DNA of 64,000 nucleotides. It comes from Yersinia proxima (GTDB lineage: Bacteria; Pseudomonadota; Gammaproteobacteria; Enterobacterales; Enterobacteriaceae). Position 1 is the stretch's first letter; each line of letters opens with the position of its first letter. A model generated the notes under the pieces. It saw only the letters and a list, made by a program, of their open reading frames with translations. It searched no databases and was not told where the DNA came from. This document shows positions 33,196-43,217 of the stretch, in pieces. The position numbers were made by a program, and so were the translations under genes. The stretch covers positions 496,001 through 560,000 of the forward strand of contig NZ_CABHYG010000004.1 in assembly GCF_902170785.1 (NCBI RefSeq). Reading direction: 5' to 3'.

Positions 33196-34416
33196 TTAAG
33201 GGATCTGTTTGTTTATCTGAACATGAATAGTTTGTGACTGCCCTTTCGTGCCGAAATCCTGCACACCACTTTCACCAAACCAGTCACCGGGCTGCGGATT
33301 GGCAGTGCCATCCAGTGAAATACGCGCACGCACTTTCACCTGTTGCAACGAGGAGAGCAAACGCTCCGGCATCATTGCATTGCTATCATCCAGCGTCACT
33401 GATAGCGGGAATCGACTCAAAGGCAGCTGTTTTACTGCAACGGGGATCGGGTTTGTGCCATCCGTTACCGAGATAATCAGCGCCCCTTGCTGGGGTAATT
33501 TCTGGACAGCCTCTGGTGACAACGAAACCTCTATTCCCAGTGTAGCTGTTTCCTGCCCTGCCTGTGATTTCGCTTGTGCAATACTGCGTTTTATCACTTC
33601 GATGCGAGAATCACCCGCAGGCAGCAATTTTAGCATAACTTCCCACGCGCCAATGGCTTGTTTAAAATCACCCTGCTCAAAAGCATTAAAAGCTAATAAA
33701 CTCATAGCACGCAAGTTGGTGTGATCCTGCCCGACCATAGTGCGTAACATCTTGGTTGCCAACTGATTATCTTGCGGATCGTTGGAACGAGTCAGCACTT
33801 CAGCATAGCCCAGCCTGACATCATTATTATCGGGCGCAAGTTGGTATGCTTTAGCAAACGCCTGAGTTGCGGTGGTGGCATTATTCAGTGCCATGCCCAC
33901 TCTGCCGAGCATCATCCAATCGTTGACGTTGCCACTATCTTGCTGCAACGACGTCCGTAATCCCAGCCCCAAACGTGCGACTTCCTCCATGGTCAGAGGC
34001 TCAGCCCGTTCGTTGGCGACTCTGGCGCGCAGTTCTGGCATCTGAGCTTCAACCTGATGCCACGCCTGTACTTGCGCCAAGCCGCCCGTTTTCAGATATA
34101 GCCCTACAGCGACCACCACTAAAATCACCACACCTGGTAGCAAAACCCAGCGGTTAATTGGACTTGCGTCCTCAGTTGACTCATGTGGAATGTCAGTTAA
34201 CAGATTTTGCTGTAATTCCTGAATCAATTCAGGCCGCTGTTCCACTACGCCCTGAGCTTCATCTTCTGCCAATTCAGATAACCGGTCTTGATAAATCGCT
34301 TTATTTAGCTCATCTCGGGTAGTTACCGATGAATTGCTCTCTTGTCGCAGCGCCGGAATGACCAACAAGGCACCCGCGACCGCCAGCAAAATAATCACTA
34401 TCAGCCAAAAAACCAT
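33196..34416 (-). CDS. ccmI: cytochrome c maturation protein CcmI (TPR subunit)
   Basis: This 406-residue protein has an N-terminal membrane helix, a second helix near residue 95, and tetratricopeptide repeats (NDWMMLGRVGMALNNATTATQAFAKAYQLAPDNNDVRLGYAEVL) in the middle. CcmI holds apocytochrome c for haem ligation by CcmF/CcmH. In E. coli this module is fused to the end of CcmH; here it is a separate gene overlapping ccmH by one base. The C-terminal beta-rich region (about 290-405) is the periplasmic substrate-binding part of longer CcmI proteins. Confidence 0.92.
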   Translation of the reverse strand: MVFWLIVIILLAVAGALLVIPALRQESNSSVTTRDELNKAIYQDRLSELAEDEAQGVVEQRPELIQELQQNLLTDIPHESTEDASPINRWVLLPGVVILVVVAVGLYLKTGGLAQVQAWHQVEAQMPELRARVANERAEPLTMEEVARLGLGLRTSLQQDSGNVNDWMMLGRVGMALNNATTATQAFAKAYQLAPDNNDVRLGYAEVLTRSNDPQDNQLATKMLRTMVGQDHTNLRAMSLLAFNAFEQGDFKQAIGAWEVMLKLLPAGDSRIEVIKRSIAQAKSQAGQETATLGIEVSLSPEAVQKLPQQGALIISVTDGTNPIPVAVKQLPLSRFPLSVTLDDSNAMMPERLLSSLQQVKVRARISLDGTANPQPGDWFGESGVQDFGTKGQSQTIHVQINKQIP

Positions 34417-34922
34417 TATGGTTGTTTCCTGTTCGTCTTTTTGTGTGGAGCCGAAGGTTGTTTTTGTTCAGCCAGCAGAATGTCTAACCGCTGCTGCTCC
34501 TGCGGTGAAAGTGAGGCCTCTTTTTCCACCCGCCGCCGGGCGCGTAACACCACTATCACCGCACCAATCAGAACAAACATGGCCGGGCCGACCCACAAAA
34601 TCAAAGTTGCTGCCGTCACCGGTGGCTCATAAGTGACGAAATTACCGTATCGGGCTACCATATAATCAATGATTTGCTGTTTAGAATTGCCCTGCTGCTG
34701 CAATTCGTACACCTTGCCGCGCATATCAGCAGCAATGATGGCGTTGGAATCAGCAATGCTGTTGTTTTGACATTTAGGGCAACGCAATTGCTCGGTTAAC
34801 TCACGATACTGCTGTTCCTGCTCCACCGAGCTAAAGGTGTAAGTATCAATGGCGGCAAAAACATTGGTCGCAAAAATACTCCAACCCAATATCAGGCCCA
34901 GTGTCAGGCTGAATAATCTCAT
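34416..34922 (-). CDS. ccmH: cytochrome c maturation protein CcmH (thiol-redox, short form)
   Basis: This is a 168-residue protein with a signal peptide, the redox motif LRCPKCQNNSIADSN at about residues 46-60, and a single C-terminal membrane helix (ATLILWVGPAMFVLIGAVIVVL). CcmH keeps the CXXCH cysteines of apocytochrome c reduced. It equals the N-terminal half of E. coli CcmH. The gene overlaps ccmG by four bases and ccmI by one. Confidence 0.94.
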   Translation of the reverse strand: MRLFSLTLGLILGWSIFATNVFAAIDTYTFSSVEQEQQYRELTEQLRCPKCQNNSIADSNAIIAADMRGKVYELQQQGNSKQQIIDYMVARYGNFVTYEPPVTAATLILWVGPAMFVLIGAVIVVLRARRRVEKEASLSPQEQQRLDILLAEQKQPSAPHKKTNRKQP

Positions 34923-35485
34923 GCGCCCCCCTGATACTTTTTATACAGTGGCAGGATTTCCTGCTGCCAGACGCGATCATTAAGATCACCGGCATGGCGA
35001 TAGCGAATAATGCCCTGGCCGTCGATCAAGAAAGTTTCCGGCGCGCCATAAACCCCCAGATCCAGCCCCAACATGCCATCGCCATCATACAAACTCAGCG
35101 CGTAAGGATTACCCAGCGAATTAAGCCACTGCACCGCTTTGGCGCGATCATCTTTATAGTTCAACCCCACCACACGAATACCCTGCGCCGCCAGCTTATT
35201 CAGATATTCATGCTCGGCACGGCACGTCGGGCACCAGGTCGCCCAGACATTGAGCAACATGGGTTTGCCGTCATGCAATACCGCCTGATCGAAAGTTTTC
35301 CCCGGCTGCTCAAGGGATTCCAGTTTAAAAGCCGGTACCGGTTTGCCAATCAGCGCTGATTCCAGCATGGTGGGATCATCGCCATTAGCATTGCGGGTCA
35401 ATTGCACCAGAAAAGCCACAACCAGCAGCAGAAAGAGCACCAGTGGAATGAACATCAGCTTATTGAATGAAGATTGAGATTTCAT
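34919..35485 (-). CDS. dsbE: thiol:disulfide interchange protein DsbE/CcmG
   Basis: This 188-residue membrane-anchored periplasmic thioredoxin has a helix at residues about 10-27 and the active site WATWCPTCRAEH. It receives electrons from DsbD and reduces CcmH or apocytochrome c. The characteristic GVYGAPETFLIDGQGIIRYRHAGDL segment (cis-proline loop) is present. The coupling to ccmF (one base) and ccmH (four bases) shows a single operon. Confidence 0.96.
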   Translation of the reverse strand: MKSQSSFNKLMFIPLVLFLLLVVAFLVQLTRNANGDDPTMLESALIGKPVPAFKLESLEQPGKTFDQAVLHDGKPMLLNVWATWCPTCRAEHEYLNKLAAQGIRVVGLNYKDDRAKAVQWLNSLGNPYALSLYDGDGMLGLDLGVYGAPETFLIDGQGIIRYRHAGDLNDRVWQQEILPLYKKYQGGA

Positions 35486-37452
35486 TATTTAGCCTCCGTC
35501 GCCGCGCCGCGTTTTAACTTTTTGCTCATCCGATAGCGGGGATCAAACATACAGAAAATGCCGCCGATGGCCATAAACACCCCGCCATACCAGATCCAAC
35601 GAACGAATGGTTTGTAATACAAGCGCACCGCCCATGAGCCATCATCCAGCTCTTCACCCAGTGCAGCATACAGATCACGTGTCAGGCTACCATCAATGGC
35701 GGCTTCCGTCATCATCGAGCGAGCCACACTGTAATAGCGTTTTTCTGCATGTAAGGTCGCCTCAGGTTTGCCGTTTCGGGTGACATCAATAATGCCCACA
35801 CCGCCGGTATAGTTTGGCCCTTTAACATCATGAACATCGCGGAATACGAAGTGATAATCGTGGATATCGATGCTATCGCCAGCTTTCATGCGCACATCGC
35901 GTTCGACACTGTAATTCTGACTGAACGCAATACCGATCACCGTCACCGCCACCCCAAGGTGCCCCAGCACCATCCCCCAATGACTACGGGAAAGATGGCT
36001 CAGACCACGCCAGAAACCATGACGATGCGTGGCGCGTTCGTGCAATTCCATCACGGTCAGGATAATCACCCAGATAGCCATCATCAGGCCGACTACGGTC
36101 ATTCCGGCAATAGTATCTTGCAGCAACCAAGGGACTAATATCGACATGAGCAAAGTGACCACCAGCGCCACACCCAAGCGCTTGTAAAGCTTACTTGGCT
36201 CATCGCGACGCCAGCGCACCAATGGGCCAATCCCCATTAAGAGCGCCATAGGAGCCATCAGCCAGGTAAACATGGTATTAAAGAAGGGTTCGCCGATGGA
36301 GATGCTGCCTAATCCAAGCTGTTTGTGGACCAATGGCAGCAAGGTACCGAGCAATACCACCAACATAGCAGCAATTAACAGTACGTTATTACCCAGCAGG
36401 AATGTCTCGCGCGAGAACACTTCATGCTGAGTCCGGCTGCGCACTTGTGCGCCTTTAACCGCATACAGCAGCAAAGAGCCGCCGATAACTATCACTAAAT
36501 AGGCCAAAATAAACATGCCGCGCGCGGGATCAGAGGCGAAAGAGTGCACCGAGACTAATACACCGGAGCGCACCAGGAATGTCCCCATCAGGCATAAAGA
36601 AAATGCGGTAATTGCCAGCAATACTGTCCACGCTTTGAATGTTCCACGTTTTTCAGTGACGGCCAATGAATGAATCAGCGCCGTCCCTGCCAGCCACGGC
36701 ATAAAGGAAGCATTCTCTACCGGATCCCAGAACCACCAACCGCCCCAGCCGAGTTCATAGTAAGCCCAGGCGGAACCGAGCACGATCCCCATCGTCAGGA
36801 ACACCCATGCGGCCTGAGTCCACGGGCGTGACCAGCGAGCCCAGGCACTATCGAGCCTGCCGGCCATTAAAGAGGCAATGGCGAAAGCAAATGCCACCGA
36901 GAAACCGACGTAACCCATATAAAGCAAAGGTGGATGGAAAATCAGCCCGACATCTTGCAACAGCGGGTTCAAGTCATTGCCATCAATCGGGAAGTCCGGC
37001 AAAGTGCGGTTGAACGGATTCGAAGTCAGAATAATAAATAGCAGAAAGCCGCCAGTAATCATCCCCAATACCGACAACACACGGGCGACCGCATCATCCG
37101 GCATGGAGCGGCTAAACAGTGCCACCGCCAGTGACCAACAACTGAGTAGCAATACCCACAACAACAATGAGCCTTCGTGCGCACCCCAAGTTGCCGCAAT
37201 GCGGTAATAGACCGGCAGATGTGAATTTGAGTTCGCTGCCACATAAGAGACAGTGAAATCATTTACTACAAACGCATATACAAGGCATATAAATGACAGC
37301 GCGATGGTGGCAAACATACCGTAGGTCAATGGCCTGCCGGTTGCCATCATGCGGGCATCCTGACGCGCCGCCCCCCACTGCGGGTACAAGCTCAGCAATA
37401 GCGAAATTGCCAGCGCCAGACATAACAAGAAACTGCCAATTTCGGGCATCAT
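35485..37452 (-). CDS. ccmF: cytochrome c haem lyase subunit CcmF
   Basis: This 655-residue multi-spanning protein has the WWD haem-handling motif [20 protein letters not shown] and conserved histidines in [20 protein letters not shown] and LVHKQLGLG. It transfers haem from holo-CcmE to apocytochrome c together with CcmH and CcmI. Length and sequence follow E. coli CcmF closely, including a Met-Met start. The start overlaps the ccmE end by four bases. Confidence 0.97.
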   Translation of the reverse strand: MMPEIGSFLLCLALAISLLLSLYPQWGAARQDARMMATGRPLTYGMFATIALSFICLVYAFVVNDFTVSYVAANSNSHLPVYYRIAATWGAHEGSLLLWVLLLSCWSLAVALFSRSMPDDAVARVLSVLGMITGGFLLFIILTSNPFNRTLPDFPIDGNDLNPLLQDVGLIFHPPLLYMGYVGFSVAFAFAIASLMAGRLDSAWARWSRPWTQAAWVFLTMGIVLGSAWAYYELGWGGWWFWDPVENASFMPWLAGTALIHSLAVTEKRGTFKAWTVLLAITAFSLCLMGTFLVRSGVLVSVHSFASDPARGMFILAYLVIVIGGSLLLYAVKGAQVRSRTQHEVFSRETFLLGNNVLLIAAMLVVLLGTLLPLVHKQLGLGSISIGEPFFNTMFTWLMAPMALLMGIGPLVRWRRDEPSKLYKRLGVALVVTLLMSILVPWLLQDTIAGMTVVGLMMAIWVIILTVMELHERATHRHGFWRGLSHLSRSHWGMVLGHLGVAVTVIGIAFSQNYSVERDVRMKAGDSIDIHDYHFVFRDVHDVKGPNYTGGVGIIDVTRNGKPEATLHAEKRYYSVARSMMTEAAIDGSLTRDLYAALGEELDDGSWAVRLYYKPFVRWIWYGGVFMAIGGIFCMFDPRYRMSKKLKRGAATEAK

Positions 37453-37943
37453 GAGGCATTACCTTGTGCAGCAGTGCTGTTGTAGGCCTCAGCCGGGCGG
37501 GTATGGTTTTCTTTCATCGCCTCTTTGACTTCCGGTGGCGTGTATTTTTCATCATGTTTTGCCAAGACTTCTTTGGCATTGATGGTATTTCCTTCAGCAA
37601 AGACGCCTTGTGCCACCACGCCCTGCCCCTCACGGAACAAGTCGGGCAGAATGCCGGTATAGGTCACTGTGACGGCACCACGCGCATCATAAACCTTAAA
37701 ACTCATTTCTAACGTTTTGTCGTCACGCTTCACCGAACCCGGCATCACCATACCGCCGATACGTAAGCGCTGACCGATTTCCGGCTTCTCATGGCGCTCG
37801 CCTTTGCCCTGCAAAATTTCGCCCGGCGTATAAAACAAATCAATATTAGAACGCAGCGCGTACAGCACCAGAGTGGTGGTCAAACCGATACCGATTAGAA
37901 CCACAATCGCCAGATAGAGCCGACTTTTTCTACGTGGGTTCAC
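37449..37943 (-). CDS. ccmE: haem chaperone CcmE
   Basis: This 164-residue periplasmic haem chaperone is anchored by an N-terminal helix. The covalent haem-binding histidine lies in [14 protein letters not shown], with the tyrosine ligand four residues later. It takes haem from CcmC and the CcmAB-dependent release step and passes it to CcmF. The basic start [20 protein letters not shown] is typical. Both ends overlap neighbouring genes by four bases. Confidence 0.97.
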   Translation of the reverse strand: MNPRRKSRLYLAIVVLIGIGLTTTLVLYALRSNIDLFYTPGEILQGKGERHEKPEIGQRLRIGGMVMPGSVKRDDKTLEMSFKVYDARGAVTVTYTGILPDLFREGQGVVAQGVFAEGNTINAKEVLAKHDEKYTPPEVKEAMKENHTRPAEAYNSTAAQGNAS

Positions 37944-38173
37944 TGTTGTTTCTCCTGCGAACGAACGGCATGTTGCGCCTGATTTGCCTGACGAATACGG
38001 TGCTCTCTCGCCTCACGGCGCTTAATATCCGCTAGTAATTGTTTGTGCTGCCATACCGTGTGTATCCATAGGCCAAGCAGCGATAAGACCGTTGCCGCTA
38101 TCGCCAGCCAGACATAAAAGGCATAGCCTCCCATGGCAAAAAATGCCGCCCAGGAATTAAAGGCCGGATTCAT
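37940..38173 (-). CDS. ccmD: haem exporter accessory protein CcmD
   Basis: This is a 77-residue, single-helix membrane protein ([19 protein letters not shown]) with a basic cytoplasmic tail rich in Arg/Lys/Gln. CcmD stabilises the CcmABC complex and helps release holo-CcmE. The opening [21 protein letters not shown] matches the family. It overlaps ccmC and ccmE by four bases each. Confidence 0.95.
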   Translation of the reverse strand: MNPAFNSWAAFFAMGGYAFYVWLAIAATVLSLLGLWIHTVWQHKQLLADIKRREAREHRIRQANQAQHAVRSQEKQQ

Positions 38174-38907
38174 ACACGAGGCTCCTTACGCAACAAAGCG
38201 GCAACCCAAGGCCGGTGGCGCTCTTGCTGCAAAATTAGATTGCGCAGGCGCATTAATGTCAGGGTGATAAAGAAGAATAGATAACCCAAAATAGCCCAGC
38301 GCAGCGGGGATCGCATGCTCGGATCAATGCTTTGCTGCATGTTAGTCGAACCTTGATGTAAGGTATTCCACCACACGACAGAGAAATGAATAATGGGGAT
38401 ATTGACCACGCCGACCAGTACCAAAATACCGGCGGCGCGCCCAGCCAGTTTGCGGTCTTCAAAAGCGTTATACAGGGCGATCACCCCCAGATAGAGGAAT
38501 AACAGCACCAACTCGGAGGTTAGTCGCGCATCCCAGATCCACCATGTTCCCCACATGGGTTTACCCCAGGCCGAACCGGTAACCAAGGCAATAAAGGTAA
38601 ATACTGCCCCCACCGGGGCCATGGCGGCCACGACGTTATCGGACATTTTCATTTGCCAGACCAAACCGACAAACGCCGCGATAGCCATCGACATATAAAT
38701 GCCCATCGACCAAATCGCCGCCGGGACATGCAAATACATGATACGGAAGCTATCACCTTGCTGGTAATCCGACGGCGCGAAACCAAAGCCCCACACCCAG
38801 CCCACAATCAGGCAGATAACAGCCCCGATGCCCAACCATGGAATAAACCGGCCACATAGCTGATAGAGCCGTTCAGGTTTAGCGAATTGATGAAACCATT
38901 TCCACAT
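38170..38907 (-). CDS. ccmC: haem exporter CcmC
   Basis: This 245-residue integral membrane protein has six helices and the WWD motif WGTWWIWDARLTSELVL, which with two conserved histidines (LHVPAAIWS and the later VWWNTLHQG) presents haem to CcmE. It belongs to the same handling superfamily as CcmF. Unlike the overlapping genes after it, it is separated from ccmB upstream by 174 bases containing a hairpin. Confidence 0.96.
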   Translation of the reverse strand: MWKWFHQFAKPERLYQLCGRFIPWLGIGAVICLIVGWVWGFGFAPSDYQQGDSFRIMYLHVPAAIWSMGIYMSMAIAAFVGLVWQMKMSDNVVAAMAPVGAVFTFIALVTGSAWGKPMWGTWWIWDARLTSELVLLFLYLGVIALYNAFEDRKLAGRAAGILVLVGVVNIPIIHFSVVWWNTLHQGSTNMQQSIDPSMRSPLRWAILGYLFFFITLTLMRLRNLILQQERHRPWVAALLRKEPRV

Positions 38908-39081
38908 TTTTCATTGCTCACATTAAAATTGGACGGGCATCACCACTGGTGGTAATACCGGTGCAGGGTTCGGCGCACAATCTGCTCTGACTGGCGTTGG
39001 CTACCGCGCTTAAGATTCTGAAAATCGCTACTCTTTTCTTCTTCTTATAAATCTTTTATTACTTATACCCGCCCTAAACAG
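38908..39081 (-). other. ccmB-ccmC intercistronic gap with RNA hairpin
   Basis: The rest of the ccm operon has overlapping genes, but here 174 bases are non-coding. On the transcribed (minus) strand 38936-38959 can fold into an 11-base stem, two pairs being G-U, around a tight CA/CCAG loop. A short T-rich segment (minus: none; plus: CTCTTTTCTTCTTC at about 39027) is also present. No gene is supported on either strand. Confidence 0.5.
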
Positions 39082-39741
39082 CTAGTGCACACTCACTCTC
39101 AATGCAGCCGCGGTAGCAAAAGGTGCCAGTGTCGCGCTCCCCACCAACATCGCGCCCAAAATCGCCAGATAACCATCGATGGGTAATGACATTGAAGCCG
39201 CATCAATGGTTGCAGTAGCAAATATCAACACCGGAATATACAGCGGCAATACCAATAAACTCAGTAAAACGCCTCCCTTACGCAATCCCACCGTTAACGC
39301 CACACCGATTGCGCCGATAAAACTTAACGTCGGCGTTCCCAGTAGCAGTGTCAGCGCCATCGCAATGGCCGTATTGCTATCAAGGGAAAGTAATAAAGCC
39401 ACTAACGGCGATAAAATCAGTAAAGGCAGCCCGGTAACAACCCAGTGAGCACACACTTTGCCTAACACCGAGAGTGTCAGCGGGCTGGGTAACAACAACA
39501 ATTGCTCAAGCGAGCCATCGTGAAAATCATCACGGAAGAGTCGCTCCAGTGATAATAATGATGCCAGCAATGCTGCAACCCAGACGATACCTGGCGCAAT
39601 ACGCGCCAGTAATTGTGGCTCTGGGCCTATACCCAGCGGAAACAAGGTAATGACAATCAGAAAAAACCAGAGCGGATTAACGATTTCTGCACCTTTTCTG
39701 AAGGCAATTTTTAATTCACGGCGCAACACGCTAATAAACAT
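39082..39741 (-). CDS. ccmB: haem exporter membrane subunit CcmB
   Basis: This 219-residue ABC-transporter membrane subunit has six hydrophobic helices and the family's early RRELKIAFRKGAEIVNPLWFF and FRDDFHDGSLEQLLLLP segments. With CcmA it forms the ATPase unit that drives release of haem-loaded CcmE from CcmC. It overlaps ccmA by one base. Length equals that of E. coli CcmB (220). Confidence 0.96.
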   Translation of the reverse strand: MFISVLRRELKIAFRKGAEIVNPLWFFLIVITLFPLGIGPEPQLLARIAPGIVWVAALLASLLSLERLFRDDFHDGSLEQLLLLPSPLTLSVLGKVCAHWVVTGLPLLILSPLVALLLSLDSNTAIAMALTLLLGTPTLSFIGAIGVALTVGLRKGGVLLSLLVLPLYIPVLIFATATIDAASMSLPIDGYLAILGAMLVGSATLAPFATAAALRVSVH

Positions 39742-40367
39742 TAATTCTCCTGCGTGTTGGTTAAACGAATTTTACGTACCTGCTGCCCGACACCATCCAA
39801 CTCCTGATGAGTGGTGAGCAGCACCATGCCTCCTTTGGCGGCATGTTCCACAAACAGAGCCAACAAGGTGCTAACCCCCTGTTTATCAATTGCGGTCAGT
39901 GGCTCATCCAAAATCCATAACGGAGCCTGACTCAACCACAAACGAGCTAAAGCCACCCGCCGTTGCTGACCCGCAGATAACTGCGATACCGGCAAATCTT
40001 CATATCCCACCAACCCGACTTGAGATAACGCCTGCCAGATGGCAGCGCTATCAACCTGTTGAGATACCGACTGATAAAAGGCCAAATTCTCAAAAGGAGT
40101 GAGTACCGATTTGATTCCCGGCTGATGGCCTAAAAAGAGTAAATCTTGATGATAACGGGCGCGGTCGCGGCGAATATTCTCCCCCAACCAATTTACCTGC
40201 CCTTCGTCGGCATCAGCAAGGCCCGCCAGGATACGCAGCAAGCTGGTTTTACCTGCTCCGTTTTGCCCCTCGACCTGCACAATCTCCCCCGCAGCTACAC
40301 AAAAACTGAGCTGTTGAAATAAGATTCTTTCATCACGGATGCAGGTTAGATCTTTAGCTTCCAGCAT
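39741..40367 (-). CDS. ccmA: haem exporter ATPase CcmA
   Basis: This is a 208-residue ABC ATPase: Walker [12 protein letters not shown], signature [14 protein letters not shown] and Walker [13 protein letters not shown]. It powers the CcmABCD complex in haem delivery. It is the first gene of the minus-strand ccm operon. I start at 40367 ([17 protein letters not shown]), matching the E. coli length of 207; the longer frame lies in the promoter region shared with the divergent yfdC. No strong promoter boxes could be fixed. Confidence 0.96.
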   Translation of the reverse strand: MLEAKDLTCIRDERILFQQLSFCVAAGEIVQVEGQNGAGKTSLLRILAGLADADEGQVNWLGENIRRDRARYHQDLLFLGHQPGIKSVLTPFENLAFYQSVSQQVDSAAIWQALSQVGLVGYEDLPVSQLSAGQQRRVALARLWLSQAPLWILDEPLTAIDKQGVSTLLALFVEHAAKGGMVLLTTHQELDGVGQQVRKIRLTNTQEN

Positions 40368-40637
40368 GAAGGATTGTCTTCCACCGTAGGATTGCCAGTT
40401 CAGGAAAACCGAATGATAACATAAAGGCTTAATCCTTACGTAGTATGGCCCCAGCGCTCTATCTACCCTTATAGAGGTAATATTCGGGTTAAGATCAATA
40501 TTCTGTAGAAAAAACCAACAACATGAAAACAAAATGACCTTTTACTTCAGTACACAACCAAAAGTCGCGAACAAAAATTTGCAACTATGCTTATGTCCTG
40601 GCTATTTCCTTTTTCCTCTACTAACCGGGAACCCCTT

Positions 40638-41549
40638 ATGATTAATAAAAAACGGTCTCAAGATAAGGGCAAATTAACAGTAGAAAGTAATGAGCTACAT
40701 GAAGAACAAGAAATTGAAATAAATGAGAAGAATCTCCCTTCCAAGGCAGCGGCCATTCACGAGATTATTCGTGTCGACGGTGAGAAAGAATTAGAACGCG
40801 ATAGCTTTGCACTCTTATGGTCGGCGGTTGCTGCAGGTCTTTCAATGGGGGCATCTTTGATTGCCAAAGGCATTTTCCATGCAAAATTGCCTGATAATCC
40901 CGCCAGTTTTCTCCTGGAAAATATCGGTTATACCTTTGGTTTTATTATTGTCATTATGGCCCGCCAACAGCTATTTACCGAAAACACCGTCACCCCCGTA
41001 TTGCCGATAATGCAAAAACCCAGCCGTCAAAACTTCATTCTATTATTTCGACTCTGGGGGCTGGTGTTATTGGGCAACCTGATCGGCACGGGGATTGCCG
41101 CTTATTCCTTTATTCATATGCCCGTATTTGATAATGCAACGCGCGCGGCATTTGTCACTATTGCCCAAGGGGTGATGGAGAGTTCGCCGGGAGAGATGTT
41201 TGCTAAAGGTATATTTTCCGGCTGGATTATTGCCACTATGGTATGGATGATGCCCTCGGCCAGAGGGGCCAAGATATGGGTCATTTTCCTGATGACTTAT
41301 TTAGTCGCTTTGTGCGACTTGACCCATATTGTGGTCGGCTCCGTAGAAATCTTCTATTTAGTATTTAACGGCTCAATACCCTGGCAGCAATTCATTTACC
41401 CGTTCGCGATACCGACACTGGCAGGTAACATTATCGGCGGCACCTTTATTTTTGCCCTAATAAGTCATGCACAAATCCGCAGTGATATGGCTCATCGGCC
41501 TAAAAAAAGTGACAAAGTGGACGGTGATTCATCGCCCCCACATCCGTAA
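40638..41549 (+). CDS. yfdC: formate/nitrite-transporter family membrane protein YfdC
   Basis: This is a 303-residue member of the FNT channel family with a long acidic cytoplasmic N terminus (EEQEIEINEKNLPSKAAAIHE), then six helices. Strongly conserved blocks are LLWSAVAAGLSMGASLIAKG, MARQQLFTENTVTPVLPIMQ and LAGNIIGGTFIFALISHAQI. The transported anion in E. coli YfdC is not established. The start is uncertain: 40638 fits the family, while an in-frame ATG at 40587 adds 17 hydrophobic residues with no better ribosome site. It lies next to argW, as in E. coli. Confidence 0.92.
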   Translation: MINKKRSQDKGKLTVESNELHEEQEIEINEKNLPSKAAAIHEIIRVDGEKELERDSFALLWSAVAAGLSMGASLIAKGIFHAKLPDNPASFLLENIGYTFGFIIVIMARQQLFTENTVTPVLPIMQKPSRQNFILLFRLWGLVLLGNLIGTGIAAYSFIHMPVFDNATRAAFVTIAQGVMESSPGEMFAKGIFSGWIIATMVWMMPSARGAKIWVIFLMTYLVALCDLTHIVVGSVEIFYLVFNGSIPWQQFIYPFAIPTLAGNIIGGTFIFALISHAQIRSDMAHRPKKSDKVDGDSSPPHP

Positions 41550-41721
41550 CGGCTCACATTTTGCGGCTATGTCTGATGTTTTTTGCCAGCGAATACTCAT
41601 TATTCACTACCAGTTGGCGACAGAGTAACCAAACAGACAGCTAACTGCTTATTATCTGGGTCAAAATGCGTATAATACTCCGGCAGTGCATTTCATCGAT
41701 AGTCACCCTGTCGATGAACAT

Positions 41722-41796
41722 GTCCCCGTAGTTAAACGGATATAACAAGCCCCTCCTAAGGGCTAGTTACTGGTTCGATTCCAGTCGGGGACACCA
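41722..41796 (+). tRNA. argW: tRNA-Arg, anticodon CCU
   Basis: This is a 75-base cloverleaf including encoded CCA. The acceptor stem GTCCCCG/CGGGGAC is perfect, the anticodon arm is AGCCC-CTCCTAA-GGGCT with CCT at 41754-41756, and the T arm ACTGG-TTCGATT-CCAGT is intact. It matches E. coli argW in sequence style and location after yfdC. A TATAAT -10 box lies at 41671-41676, and a short inverted repeat (TCATCGA/TCGATGA) occupies the leader at 41693-41717. In E. coli this gene is a known integration site, but no integrase is near it here. Confidence 0.97.
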
Positions 41797-41916
41797 TTAG
41801 CACTTTTCAGCACATCCCACCAAGTCCATAAAATCCTGTTAAAACAATGACAAATAGACATTTTGTGTCTAATGAGATCCTATAATGTTTAGTGGAATCT
41901 AAGTACTAAATGACAC

Positions 41917-43083
41917 TTAACGTAATGCCTGAAGAATATTATAAGCTGCTTGTACACGGGCTGGATTTGGGTAGTTTTTGTTGGCTAGCATCACTATGCC
42001 AATACCCTCCTCTGGGATAAAAACAATATAAGCGCCAAATCCATTGGTTGCACCAGTCTTATGAACCCAGGATGCTCGCATTGCCGGTTGTGGTGGTAGC
42101 CCCCCTTCCACTTTTCGTGGTTTCAGTGCGATATCATTTCCACTATCTGCCACAACTCTCTGCGGATTAATAGGCCAGTTATACATTTCCCATCCCAACC
42201 CTTGGAACATATCCCCCACCTGGAAATAACGAGACTGAGCCGCGATGATCGCTTTCTTTAACTTATCGTTTTCCGCAGGAAGATTGTCTGGAGCCATATT
42301 AGCCTGCATATATCTCACCATATCTTTCGTGGTGGATTTCACCCCATATGCTTCCTCGCCCAGCATGCCTAAAGTAACACGCACCGGCTGACCATCCTTA
42401 TATCCCCACGCATAGTTTGATTGCATCGATTCAGGGACAGTAATAAAAGTATGTGTCAATTTTAATGGCTGGAATACGTACTTCTTCATGTAGTTTTCAA
42501 ACGTTAATTGGCTTTCTTTCGCCATTAGCGCACCAAATAAACCTATACTGGCATTAGAGTAATTTCTCATCTCTCCAGGAGCCCACTGTGGCTGCCATTG
42601 TTGATAGTATTGCCATAATGATTTTTGATCTGTCACCGAATCAGGGAGTTGAAGAGGAAGCCCCCCCGCAGTGTAAGTCGCCAAATGCAACATTTTCACG
42701 CCGTGCCACTGCTCCCCTGCCAGCTCTGGAGCATATTTAGTCACAGGGTTATTAAGGTTGATAATACCGGTTTGCACGGCATATTCCCCGGCAATTCCGG
42801 TAAAAGTCTTACTCACCGACCCCAGTTCAAACAGCGTATTCTCAGTTACTGGAATACCTGTCTTTATATTCGCTACACCATAGTTAAAAAACAGCGGCTT
42901 TCCATCATAAAATACAGCAACAGCCATACCAGGAATATTTTGTTGTTCGAGCAAGGGAGTGACAGTGTTATTAACGATAGTCGCAACCTGTTGTTGCGTA
43001 AGTATACTTTGAGCTGAGGTATACAGCGGGGCTGTTGCGATAGTAGTAAAGACTAAGGAATTGATTATAGATTTTTTCAACAT
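41917..43083 (-). CDS. ampC: class C beta-lactamase AmpC
   Basis: This 388-residue periplasmic serine beta-lactamase has the class C motifs: SVSK (catalytic serine) in FELGSVSKTFTG, YSN in MRNYSNASIG and KTG in WVHKTGATNG. The signal peptide is MLKKSIINSLVFTTIATAPLYTSA. It hydrolyses penicillins and cephalosporins. It is transcribed away from ampR across 134 bases, the classical inducible arrangement responding to muropeptides. I start at 43083; the longer frame continues into the control region and ampR. The gene appears intact. Confidence 0.95.
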   Translation of the reverse strand: MLKKSIINSLVFTTIATAPLYTSAQSILTQQQVATIVNNTVTPLLEQQNIPGMAVAVFYDGKPLFFNYGVANIKTGIPVTENTLFELGSVSKTFTGIAGEYAVQTGIINLNNPVTKYAPELAGEQWHGVKMLHLATYTAGGLPLQLPDSVTDQKSLWQYYQQWQPQWAPGEMRNYSNASIGLFGALMAKESQLTFENYMKKYVFQPLKLTHTFITVPESMQSNYAWGYKDGQPVRVTLGMLGEEAYGVKSTTKDMVRYMQANMAPDNLPAENDKLKKAIIAAQSRYFQVGDMFQGLGWEMYNWPINPQRVVADSGNDIALKPRKVEGGLPPQPAMRASWVHKTGATNGFGAYIVFIPEEGIGIVMLANKNYPNPARVQAAYNILQALR

Positions 43084-43217
43084 TGGTAAATCTTCCATAG
43101 ATTGATAAATGGCAAGCAGTGTGCCTCCTTCTGCGTTGCAGATTTTGCAATGGTTGAATATGGATAACAATCGATTATATTTAGTGTTTGATAATAGAAA
43201 ATCTAACAAGTCAATCT
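43084..43217. promoter_or_regulatory. ampC-ampR intercistronic control region
   Basis: This 134-base divergent region has the length usual for ampR-ampC pairs. It is AT-rich near the ampR end, with TGATAAT and TTATATTTAGTG segments usable as promoters. The AmpR site is expected here, but I could not fix its T-N11-A core with confidence. Confidence 0.5.

Noticed and set aside
38937-39014. Short plus-strand glycine-rich frame in the ccmB-ccmC gap (ends GVGYRA)
   Set aside because: It has no start codon or ribosome site after the upstream stop, and the hairpin repeat explains the alternating pattern.
41722-41796. argW as the attachment site of the prophage
   Set aside because: The integrase and prophage end lie 21 kb away beside mepA, with intact core genes between them, so this tRNA is not its junction.
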